Shown one piece after another: positions 56,870 to 64,000 of a stretch of DNA of 64,000 nt. The first letter of the stretch is position 1; each line of letters begins with the position of its first letter. This stretch comes from Methylobacter sp. (GTDB lineage Bacteria > Pseudomonadota > Gammaproteobacteria > Methylococcales > Methylomonadaceae). The position numbers and the translations under genes are program-made. Below the pieces are notes generated by a model. The model saw nothing but the letters and a program-made list of their open reading frames with translations, was not told where the DNA came from and did not search any database. The stretch spans positions 62,001 through 126,000 of the forward strand of contig JAURZV010000031.1 of the NCBI GenBank assembly GCA_030653175.1. Direction: 5' to 3'.

Positions 56870-57235
56870 AATTGTCTTCTTAAAAAGTGAGTTTAAGGCA
56901 TTCGTTAGGGGGCTAACGCCGGGCAGGATATTTATCCCGTCCGAAACGATTGATTACCACCGATACTTTGCGACGAACATAACCAGCCGGTAAACGATGT
57001 GGCGGGGTTGCAAACCCCGCCACGCTTGGAGCTCCCCACGACTTCACTCGGCGCAGCGCGCCTGTACTGCATTCCCACGCAGCGCGTGGGAACGAGAATA
57101 AAGTCGAGTTTAACTGTGTTTCTGGAGTGCAGGCTTCGCCTGCTGCGCAAGCAAAGCTTGCACTCCTGCCATGCCATGGTTCACTAGTGCCCTGTGGGAT
57201 GCCATTTAAAGAGCGACGCTAAAGCGTCCGTTAAA
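56870..57235. repeat. Repeat cluster upstream of gnd
   Basis: This gene-free interval holds three hairpins: a palindrome centred on GGGGTTGCAAACCCC (57000-57022), ATTCCCACGCAGCGCGTGGG (57071-57090, same as at 51771), and arms GGAGTGCAGGCTT / AAGCTTGCACTCC (57124-57166). The gnd promoter should lie in the 60 bp next to 56869; no clear motif was assigned. Confidence 0.75.
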
Positions 57236-57640
57236 TCAATGCTTACCCGGCTCCAGTTTTACCCCCCGTCTTTCATAGGTCACATAGGCTTGTAACGCGG
57301 TCATTTTCGGATCGTCGGCGGCCAGAGGCTGTCCTTCCAGCGGATTTTTAAGGCACCAGTTGATCATTTGCCAAAGCGGTACGACTTTACCTAACTGTTT
57401 TTGAAATTTCGGATAGGTTTCGGGATGAGTGTTGGCGGCATTGGGATGACACTGGGCGCAGGCAACGCCGTTGCCGCCCAGCTTGGGGCTGGTCCATAAC
57501 TCGCGGCCTTCGCTCACAACACTCATAAACTGCTGCTGCCAGCGTTGCAGGTCGGCATCGGTAAACTCATCCGCCAGGGATGAACCGGTGGATGCAAACG
57601 CCAAACACAGCGCCATCGCTATTTTTTGATAAGTAGACAT
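57236..57640 (-). CDS. Periplasmic mono-haem c-type cytochrome
   Basis: The 134-residue protein has a signal peptide (MALCLAFASTGSSLADE) and one haem-binding motif CAQCH (about residue 59). Downstream methionines (WQMINW, DPKMTAL) are candidates for the axial ligand. It is likely an electron carrier, possibly the partner of the nearby di-haem peroxidase. It lies 22 bp downstream of the metallophosphoesterase gene in the same direction. Confidence 0.88.
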   Translation of the reverse strand: MSTYQKIAMALCLAFASTGSSLADEFTDADLQRWQQQFMSVVSEGRELWTSPKLGGNGVACAQCHPNAANTHPETYPKFQKQLGKVVPLWQMINWCLKNPLEGQPLAADDPKMTALQAYVTYERRGVKLEPGKH

Positions 57641-57661
57641 GTTCTTGCTCCTGTGCTGCGG

Positions 57662-58738
57662 CTAATAATGTGTTTGCGGGACTATCCGCGCCTTTTCGTC
57701 CTGATAGACGGCATCTTCAGGGCGTTTTTGCTTTTCGTTGTAGCGGACGATCCGGCCGGTATTGTCATAAAGCGTAAAATTCAGATCCGCATTGCCATTG
57801 GCCAGATTGATAAATTGCCAGCCGGTGGCATCACGATCGAAAAACGGATCGGCCCGGTTCATAGGCACCGTCAGCTTAGGCAAGTATTGCTCCGCTTGGG
57901 CATAAGATTGCGGATAGGGCCACGGCCAGGCGGTTGCCATCACCGAATTGAAACTGATATTGCCGATCTGGTTATACTGGATCTGGTGGACGTGACCGTA
58001 GATGACTGAAACCTTTTTGAACGGTTTCAGTAACGCCTGAATTTGATCGGCATCTTCGGTCCAGAAATTCCAGCCTTTATAAATTTTCTGTAACGGCGAA
58101 TGGGAAAACACCACCACCGGCGTGTTTTTGTCGATCTTGTCCAGATCGTTTTTAAGCCACAGTCGCTGCTCTTCGCCAACCATGAACGGCGAACCGTTCG
58201 GGTTGTCGAGCCCGGCCATTTCCAGCATCCGTTGCTCGGCGGTCGGCCAGCGCTTGAACGTCCAGTCGTCATAAGTTCTGATGCTGTTCAGCACCACGAA
58301 ATGAACGCCTTTATGGTCGAAGCTGTAGTATTGGGGGCCGAACAGCTTTTCCCAGTAAGCGCCCAGATCCAGGTAATAATCATGTTCGCCCATTACATGA
58401 TGGACATCGCCATGCAATGCCGACAGAATTTCCGCGCCATGATCCAATTCGGGCTTGCTGCCAAGCTGCGCCAGATCGCCGCCGAACATCACAAAATCCG
58501 GCTTGGGTATCAACAGGTTGGTTTCCGCGACGGCGCGAATCAGGCCGCGATCCCAGTTCCTGACGAAACGGTTGTCTTTAATATGCTGGATATGGGCGTC
58601 GGAAATATAAGCGAAGGTGAAATTCCGGTCACTTTCCGCAAAGGCCAGTTCGACCAGGCTGATCGGCAAGGTGCTGCCGATGGCTAACGCACCTGCGGTT
58701 TTGATGAAATTCCGGCGGCTGTTATTCATTGTGTTCAT
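57662..58738 (-). CDS. Tat-exported metallophosphoesterase
   Basis: The 358-residue protein has a twin-arginine signal (NNSRRNFIKTAGALAIGSTLPISLVELAFA). The calcineurin-like metal-site motifs follow in order: AYISDAHIQ, FGGDLAQLG, MGEHDYY, FSHSPLQ and YGHVHQIQ. The substrate is unknown; folding with metal in the cytoplasm before export fits the Tat signal. It is between the cytochrome and the di-haem peroxidase genes. Confidence 0.9.
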   Translation of the reverse strand: MNTMNNSRRNFIKTAGALAIGSTLPISLVELAFAESDRNFTFAYISDAHIQHIKDNRFVRNWDRGLIRAVAETNLLIPKPDFVMFGGDLAQLGSKPELDHGAEILSALHGDVHHVMGEHDYYLDLGAYWEKLFGPQYYSFDHKGVHFVVLNSIRTYDDWTFKRWPTAEQRMLEMAGLDNPNGSPFMVGEEQRLWLKNDLDKIDKNTPVVVFSHSPLQKIYKGWNFWTEDADQIQALLKPFKKVSVIYGHVHQIQYNQIGNISFNSVMATAWPWPYPQSYAQAEQYLPKLTVPMNRADPFFDRDATGWQFINLANGNADLNFTLYDNTGRIVRYNEKQKRPEDAVYQDEKARIVPQTHY

Positions 58739-58754
58739 AGTGTGAACTCCTCAT

Positions 58755-59924
58755 TCAGTTGGCCGCTTGGGTCGGTGTAGGAACAGCTTGTTTCGAGCTG
58801 ATACTTGAGCTGGTCAGTGCTTTCATAAAAGCCACCAGATCGTTCAGCTGCGGGTCGGTCAGATTAAGCGGACGGATGCCGCCGCTCAGAAAGTCGTTTA
58901 CCCGTTCGCCCGTCTTGTTCACGCCGCCGTTATTATAATGAACCATCACCTCTTTCAATGTTTTCAGGCTGCCGTCGTGCATATAGGGTGCGGTCAACTC
59001 GACATTGCGCAAGGTAGGCGTTTTGAAGGCACCGATTTGGCTTAATTCGTCGGTCACCGCAAAGCGTCCCAATTCCGACGACTTTTTATCGGTCAACACC
59101 ATCACGTCGACCTCGCCACCTTTATTTTTAGCCTCAAGAAAGGCTTGGGCCAGTCGGGGAATGTCTTGCTGAATTTGATTGATGCCGACGCCGATATTGT
59201 GAAAACGGCTGTCGGTAAAGAGGGCGTGATCCTGTTCAATGGTATGACAGGAAACGCAGCGGCCTTCCCCGATGAATAGATCGAATCCGCGAATCTGGGT
59301 AGCGGTCATCGCATCGGTTTGGCCTTTGAAGTAATAACGGTCGAAAGGTGAGTTGCCGGAGACCAGTGTACGCTCAAAGCCGGCAATGGCTTTGGCGACA
59401 TGATCCATGGTTATTTTTTTGCCGCTCACTCCGAATACGGATTGGAATGCAGCCTGATAATAAGGATCCGTGCGGGTAATTTCGAGTATCGGTTCGTGAT
59501 TGGCTAGGCCGCCTTCTACCGGATTGACCGGAGGCTGCTTGGATTGGCCTTCCAGATCCGGTTCACGTCCGTCCCAGAATTGAGATTGGTTGAATGCGGC
59601 ATTGAGCACGGTGGGGGCGTTGCGCGTTCCGGTCAGTCCGTGATGACCGACCGAGACCGGCAGGCCGTCGGTAAACGCCTGTTTTTCATTATGGCAGTTT
59701 GCGCAACTGACCGTGCCGTCAACAGAAAAGCGTTTGTCATGAAACAGTTTATCGCCCAATTCAATTTTGGCCGGGGTTTGCGGATTGCTTGCCGGTATAG
59801 GGACCGGCGGCAAACCTAACAGGTTATTTTCTTCGGAAGGGCTGGTCGCCTGTGGATTGGCGATAGCCTGGGCGCTGGCGAACAATGCAGTGGTGCCGAG
59901 AGCCAGCAGTAATAAATATCGCAT
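58755..59924 (-). CDS. Di-haem cytochrome c peroxidase / MauG family protein
   Basis: The 389-residue protein has a signal peptide (MRYLLLLALGTTALFASAQAIA) and two haem motifs: CANCH (about residue 75) and CVSCH (about 227). FKTPTLRNVELTAPYMHDGSLKTL is typical of bacterial cytochrome c peroxidases. It may reduce periplasmic peroxide or, like MauG, oxidise another protein; the sequence alone does not decide. It is the first gene of a three-gene group with the metallophosphoesterase and the cytochrome. Confidence 0.92.
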   Translation of the reverse strand: MRYLLLLALGTTALFASAQAIANPQATSPSEENNLLGLPPVPIPASNPQTPAKIELGDKLFHDKRFSVDGTVSCANCHNEKQAFTDGLPVSVGHHGLTGTRNAPTVLNAAFNQSQFWDGREPDLEGQSKQPPVNPVEGGLANHEPILEITRTDPYYQAAFQSVFGVSGKKITMDHVAKAIAGFERTLVSGNSPFDRYYFKGQTDAMTATQIRGFDLFIGEGRCVSCHTIEQDHALFTDSRFHNIGVGINQIQQDIPRLAQAFLEAKNKGGEVDVMVLTDKKSSELGRFAVTDELSQIGAFKTPTLRNVELTAPYMHDGSLKTLKEVMVHYNNGGVNKTGERVNDFLSGGIRPLNLTDPQLNDLVAFMKALTSSSISSKQAVPTPTQAAN

Positions 59925-60091
59925 GATGAACCCCCTGTTGTGTCATAGAGAAAAGCAGTTGTTACTGTTTATAATCTTGAAACCAACTATTCAGTTGTTT
60001 GTAACCTGACATATACCATGATTGCCAAAATGCAAGCTACTAATTAAGGTTATAACTGATTTTAAAGCACAGAAGGAGATAATAATAAACT

Positions 60092-60619
60092 TTATTCAGA
60101 ACTATTTTGCCGCAGCTGAATTTGGGCGCGGATCAGGGCTGCAATAACCACAAACAATAGCGCCGCCAATGAAAATTCCAGCAATAAAAAAGCGGCAATT
60201 TTAAACCAGGCGAACAAAGGATCAACAAACCTGACCAGCCAGCCGCCCGCCTCATCTGCCAAAGCTGAAAGGTAAGTCAAGCCGCTTATCCAGATTTTCA
60301 GCCGTACCGAGAACTCGGTCATCAACATCAAATGGGTTAAAGTCAGCACCAGCATGCCCATCGAGAAAAGGTGGAAATGCGAAACTTCCAGCATGCCCTG
60401 ATAACTGCGCGGCGGCGTAAGAACAGCATCAACCCAACCTTGCTTTTTTTGCAATACGGCTAATTTAAGGTGGATGGATGAGGTTTGGTAATTCCATGCG
60501 CATCCCTGCGCCCTTGGCTTGGTCTGACAGGTGTTAAAAATTAACTTTAAAACCGGCCTGTACCAAACGCGGCGAACCGGGCAGGATGCCGCGGGTGCGA
60601 TCGACGATGTATTCTTCAT
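60092..60619 (-). CDS. Membrane protein, probably lacking its natural N-terminus
   Basis: The recognisable part starts around SYQGMLEVSHFHLFSMGMLVLTLTHLMLMTEF, with three or four hydrophobic helices to the C-terminus. The upstream part of the frame overlaps the TonB-receptor gene by 86 bp and looks non-natural. It includes AGGTTGGGTTGATGCT, a motif shared with the repeat in the adaptor gene near 47.96 kb. The real start is unclear (TTG 60454 is possible). It may be a truncated gene. It lies directly downstream of the receptor, so it was probably co-expressed with it. Confidence 0.55.
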   Translation of the reverse strand: MKNTSSIAPAASCPVRRVWYRPVLKLIFNTCQTKPRAQGCAWNYQTSSIHLKLAVLQKKQGWVDAVLTPPRSYQGMLEVSHFHLFSMGMLVLTLTHLMLMTEFSVRLKIWISGLTYLSALADEAGGWLVRFVDPLFAWFKIAAFLLLEFSLAALLFVVIAALIRAQIQLRQNSSE

Positions 60620-62729
60620 CCAGCAGGTTTTTCAACGAAACGAACAAATCGGTATTCAATGGCTTCACATGATAAGTAGTGCCGACATTTAACACCACAT
60701 AACCATCAATTTTGCCAAGTTGACCATTGCCATTGGCGGCCGCTTTTGGCGTATTGGCAAAGTCACTGAACTGCTCGCCGACAAACACGGTTTCCAGATG
60801 TATATCAAAGCCGCTGGGATGCGCATAACCTATTGTGGAGGTAAGCGTGTGCTTAGGAGAATATGGCAGACGGTTGCCTTCGCGCGCACCCGGCACTATA
60901 CCGCCAACACATGCGCCCGGAATGGTTCCGTCTACTGCCAAGCATCTAAAATCTGAGGTCATTTCTGCATTACCCACCCAGGTGTAGGCCGCCTGAAAAT
61001 AGACATTGTGAACGCTATCAAACAAGGTGCCGAAGTCCTGCCTGCCAAATAGCTCCACCCCTTGATACAGAGCTGCACCAGTGGCAAGTGGCGTGGTGCC
61101 GCCGGCGATGCTACCCACCGCATTTTGCTGCTGGAAATCGGCATGAAACAGGGTGGCGTCCAATTTGGCGCCGGTATACGGCTTGGTGCGTACGCCCAAT
61201 TCATAGTTCCAGCTTTTTTCCGGGCCTACATTAATCGGTCTGCCTGTACCACTGATTTCGTCTTCGACGCGCGGCGGCGCAAAGCCGCCGTGAAAGCCAA
61301 AGAAGGTGGTGATCTGTTCATTGGGGCTGTGATTGATGCCGAATGCGGGAAGTATTTCGGTTAACACCGATTCGCCTTGGGCATTGTTCAATTTGTTGAA
61401 ACGGCTGAAATTGACATGCTCGATACGGACGCCTGGGGTTAAACTCCAGTCGCCCAGGATGAAACGGTTTTGCGCAAAGCCGGAGTAAGCGTCGGTATTG
61501 CGTTCATTCCTTTCGCCGATTGCAACCGCTCCCGTGCTTCGCGTGCGGTTTTCCTGGACGCGGGATTGCTCTTCATAATGCGCACGGAAACCCATATCCA
61601 GTTCGTTGGCTAGCCCTAAGGTCTGGTGGTTGACATGCAATCGTGGTTCGACGCCATAGGTATAGTAATCGCGCAAGCGTCCCTGAATTGAATTACAGCC
61701 ATCGGCATTAACGGCGGTACCGGCAAGACGGGCAGCTACGAATCCTGCGCATTGCGTGTCGGTCGTGGTGCTGGATTGGCGCCACCAGTCACGATTAAAA
61801 GCCGACCAGTAAGCATTGGTGGTCAAGGTGACGTCATCATTAAAACTCAGTTCATGGGTCAATGACGCGCCATAGCGGTCGGCTGTCATCCGGTCATTTT
61901 TAAACGGGTTGTAGCGTATGCCGAAGTTGCGCATTTCCGCGTCGGTGATCCCGGAATAAGTCACTTGCGAATCTTCCTGATAATAATTGCCGCGCAAGGT
62001 CAGGGCATTGCTGGCGTTGATGTCGTAAACGCCCTTGACGTTGAAATCGTTGATGTCGGCATGGGTGTTGTCGCGCGCGCCTTCGCTTTCCTTATGGGTA
62101 ATATCCAGCAGGCCGCCGAAATCGCCGACCCTGCCGCCATAATTGAAGTGGGCGTCATAAAACTCGCGGGTGCCTCCGGTAAAACTGAGGTTGCCGCCGG
62201 GTTTGCTAGGTGGGTTGGGGGTAAGGTAATTGATGGTGCCTGAGATGGTTTGCGGGCCATACATGATCTGAGCGGGGCCTTTTAACACCTCAATGCTGGC
62301 GAAGCGTTCAATCGGTGGATGATAGTAGCTGGCGTTATCGCCATAGGGCGCATAAGACAGCGGGATGCCGTCTTCCAGTAATAAAGTTTTGGTCGAGCGG
62401 CTGGGATTCATGCCGCGGATACCGATGTTGGGCCGCAGGCCGAAGCCTTCTTCGTCACGGACATTGACGCCCGGTATTTTGCGTAGCGCTTCGTTGACAT
62501 TGAAAACATGGCTCTTGAACAGTTCTTCCTGTTTCAGGACATTGACCGCGCCCGGAATGGTTTTGAGCTTATCCGCAGATCCCACAATTTCCACCACAGG
62601 CATTACCAGGATGGCAGTTTTTTTTTGTTTGTTGGTGTTGGTGGTATCTGTAGCCGACACCGGCGAAGCGTAGCCTAGAGCGAGCGCAATTTGTCCTGGA
62701 ATCAGCAGTTTTATTATTTTCTTATTCAT
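60534..62729 (-). CDS. TonB-dependent outer-membrane receptor (FecA-like)
   Basis: The 731-residue protein has a signal peptide, a plug domain (NVNEALRKIPGVNVRDEEGFGLRPNIGIRGMNPSRSTKTLLLEDGIPL) and a 22-strand barrel ending in the terminal GSPRLVQAGFKVNF. It most resembles ferric-citrate/siderophore receptors, but the ligand cannot be read from the sequence. A Fur-like box precedes it, which supports iron control. There is no N-terminal signalling extension of the FecA type. Confidence 0.92.
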   Translation of the reverse strand: MNKKIIKLLIPGQIALALGYASPVSATDTTNTNKQKKTAILVMPVVEIVGSADKLKTIPGAVNVLKQEELFKSHVFNVNEALRKIPGVNVRDEEGFGLRPNIGIRGMNPSRSTKTLLLEDGIPLSYAPYGDNASYYHPPIERFASIEVLKGPAQIMYGPQTISGTINYLTPNPPSKPGGNLSFTGGTREFYDAHFNYGGRVGDFGGLLDITHKESEGARDNTHADINDFNVKGVYDINASNALTLRGNYYQEDSQVTYSGITDAEMRNFGIRYNPFKNDRMTADRYGASLTHELSFNDDVTLTTNAYWSAFNRDWWRQSSTTTDTQCAGFVAARLAGTAVNADGCNSIQGRLRDYYTYGVEPRLHVNHQTLGLANELDMGFRAHYEEQSRVQENRTRSTGAVAIGERNERNTDAYSGFAQNRFILGDWSLTPGVRIEHVNFSRFNKLNNAQGESVLTEILPAFGINHSPNEQITTFFGFHGGFAPPRVEDEISGTGRPINVGPEKSWNYELGVRTKPYTGAKLDATLFHADFQQQNAVGSIAGGTTPLATGAALYQGVELFGRQDFGTLFDSVHNVYFQAAYTWVGNAEMTSDFRCLAVDGTIPGACVGGIVPGAREGNRLPYSPKHTLTSTIGYAHPSGFDIHLETVFVGEQFSDFANTPKAAANGNGQLGKIDGYVVLNVGTTYHVKPLNTDLFVSLKNLLDEEYIVDRTRGILPGSPRLVQAGFKVNF

Positions 62730-62784
62730 AGTCGTTTGTCCAAATGTGAGTTTCGATAAAAGTATAGGGCAAATAGTTATGTTG

Positions 62785-62803
62785 ATGCAAACGATTCTTA
62801 TTT
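62785..62803 (-). promoter_or_regulatory. Fur-like box upstream of the TonB-dependent receptor
   Basis: On the minus strand AAATAAGAATCGTTTGCAT matches the imperfect palindrome of Fur boxes (AATGAGAAT-type half sites). It is about 56 bp before the receptor ATG, a good position for repression by iron-loaded Fur. Confidence 0.65.
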
Positions 62804-62905
62804 AAATCTTAAAATGTGGTTTTATTGCTTGCATCCTTTAAGTCGATGCTTGAGAAACCAGTTCTGCCCGGTAATACCAGGCCATAACAGGCGATTAAAT
62901 GGGGG

Positions 62906-63976
62906 TTAGTCGGTATTGACCTTGTTTTGTAATTGCAAGACCAGATCCTTAATCACCGTTTCCTGCGCCATGATGCTCTCGCATAACCGGAATTGGCCGA
63001 CAGCGCGCTGTAAGTTTTGCTCGGGCTCTGTGACCTTGAAATACCGATTCCCTTCCAGATAATCGGTATAAAACCGGATGCCTAATTCAAAGGGGATCAG
63101 CCGGATGGCGGGGTATAAATAGTGATAATCGTGTTCGGTAAAAAACGCGCCGGCCTCGTTCAGGTAGCTTTTTAACAGAGCGGCACAAATATCCATATTA
63201 AACCCGACCGGCTCAGCGTTGTAACAGCAGGATCGCACACAATCACCAATATCGTAATGAACCAGGCCCGGCTTGACGGTGTCCAGATCGATAATGCTGA
63301 CGATTCTTTTGCTATGTTTATCAAACAGGAAGTTGTTTAATTTGGGATCGCCGTGAATAACCCGTAAAGACAGCAAGCCCTGATGTTTTGCGGCTTCCAG
63401 ATCATCGGCGATAGGCTGGAGCTTGGCTATAAATTCAGCGCAATACCTGCTTTCGGACGGTGAATCCAGCTTGATCTGCGGCTTTAAAATTTGATGATAA
63501 TGCTTCAAATAGCCCGGCGCTATATGAAAGCCGGGCAGGGTGTCATGCAATCGATGAGGATTAAGATCGCTAATCAAGCGGTGAAAATGCCCCAGCGCAA
63601 ATCCGGCCTGCTCAGCGTCACTGATAGTGCCTATAGTTTCAATGCCTTCGGTGTTGGCAATAAAGCTTAGCGCTCGCCAGCAATCGCCGTTTTGATCCTG
63701 ATAAAGTGAGTTGTTATCAGCGGTTTTTAAAATTTCCGGGATTTGCAGCATGACCGAAGCGTCGATTTTTTGCGCTATATGCCGATCAAGCATAGTCAGG
63801 TTAGCCATGATTTGCTCAGGCGCAGGAAAAACCGTGCGGTTTATGCGTTGCAGAACAAACGGGGATGATGGCGTTGCGACCAGATACGTATCATTAATCA
63901 GGCCATTGCCGAGCGGGGTTATCTCGGTAACGGTACGGGCGAATTGGTTGGCGATGGGGAGTAATGTGTTCAGCAA
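62906..63976 (-). CDS. Aminoglycoside-phosphotransferase-fold small-molecule kinase (possible sugar 1-kinase)
   Basis: The 356-residue protein has the APH fold signatures: GNGLINDTYLV, the catalytic loop VIHGDPKLNNFLFD and the metal-binding IIDLDTVKPGLVHYDIGDCVR. This pattern is close to N-acetylhexosamine 1-kinases (NahK), but antibiotic kinases and choline kinases share it. Start TTG 63976 is the first usable codon seen; the frame stays open to the window end, so the true start could lie beyond base 64000. Confidence 0.8.
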   Translation of the reverse strand: MLNTLLPIANQFARTVTEITPLGNGLINDTYLVATPSSPFVLQRINRTVFPAPEQIMANLTMLDRHIAQKIDASVMLQIPEILKTADNNSLYQDQNGDCWRALSFIANTEGIETIGTISDAEQAGFALGHFHRLISDLNPHRLHDTLPGFHIAPGYLKHYHQILKPQIKLDSPSESRYCAEFIAKLQPIADDLEAAKHQGLLSLRVIHGDPKLNNFLFDKHSKRIVSIIDLDTVKPGLVHYDIGDCVRSCCYNAEPVGFNMDICAALLKSYLNEAGAFFTEHDYHYLYPAIRLIPFELGIRFYTDYLEGNRYFKVTEPEQNLQRAVGQFRLCESIMAQETVIKDLVLQLQNKVNTD

Positions 63977-64000
63977 AATACAATTCCGGGAGAGGACGGT

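Noticed and set aside
56932-57177. 81-codon frame upstream of gnd
   Set aside because: It lies wholly in three palindromic repeats and has no protein-like features.

Overview
This 64 kb window looks like a replication-origin-proximal chromosome segment of a gammaproteobacterium. The evidence is the block mnmE-yidC-yidD-rnpA-rpmH (minus strand) facing dnaA-dnaN-recF-gyrB (plus strand), two perfect parS sites beside gyrB, and the convergent folA / apaH-apaG arrangement also seen in E. coli. Moderate GC, very many palindromic repeats and a gnd-zwf-pgl cluster would fit a methanotroph of the Methylococcales, but no methane-oxidation gene is present, so that placement is an inference.

Layout. 1-608: edge of an integrated element, with a tyrosine-recombinase gene cut by the window end, sitting at the 3' end of mnmE (the site class used by SGI1). 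609-11685: origin and housekeeping block (mnmE, yidC, yidD, rnpA, rpmH, dnaA, dnaN, recF, parS x2, gyrB, lgt). 11686-21109: a defence island between lgt and thyA, with a type I restriction-modification system split as hsdR-hsdS ... hsdM; a DinD homologue, a 19-codon mini-ORF and a DUF3800 protein lie between hsdS and hsdM, and a SWIM zinc-finger protein follows. 21110-29865: thyA, ppa, an asparaginase, folA, apaH, apaG, an ankyrin protein, mpl, trpD, trpC. 29990-40220: a diguanylate cyclase, an unknown polytopic membrane protein, murI, the methionine-salvage genes mtnB-mtnD-mtnC and a 1204-residue sensor with GGDEF and EAL domains. 40487-43174: a TerC-like protein, an addiction module with a frameshifted toxin, and a Tim44-domain protein. 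43332-51655: a heavy-metal RND efflux locus (small His-rich protein, DUF3147, HupE/UreJ-like, membrane anchor, outer-membrane factor, adaptor, pump, DUF3240). 52059-56869: gmk, then gnd-zwf-pgl. 57236-62729: a c-type cytochrome, a Tat-exported metallophosphoesterase, a di-haem peroxidase, a membrane protein and a TonB-dependent receptor with a Fur-like box. 62906-end: a sugar/aminoglycoside-kinase-like gene.

The most unusual theme is palindromic DNA inserted in frame inside coding sequences. A 51-bp hairpin element occurs twice in dnaN; removing both copies gives exactly 366 residues, the E. coli DnaN length. A 96-bp insert sits in the GGDEF domain of the large sensor, and two palindromic inserts sit in the efflux adaptor. 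Repeats also supply C-termini or stop codons: mtnC, murI and the SWIM gene end inside repeats, and the C-terminus of RecF is encoded by parS. Intergenic regions carry at least four recurring repeat families, two with terminal inverted repeats like MITEs. I saw no rRNA, tRNA or CRISPR array.
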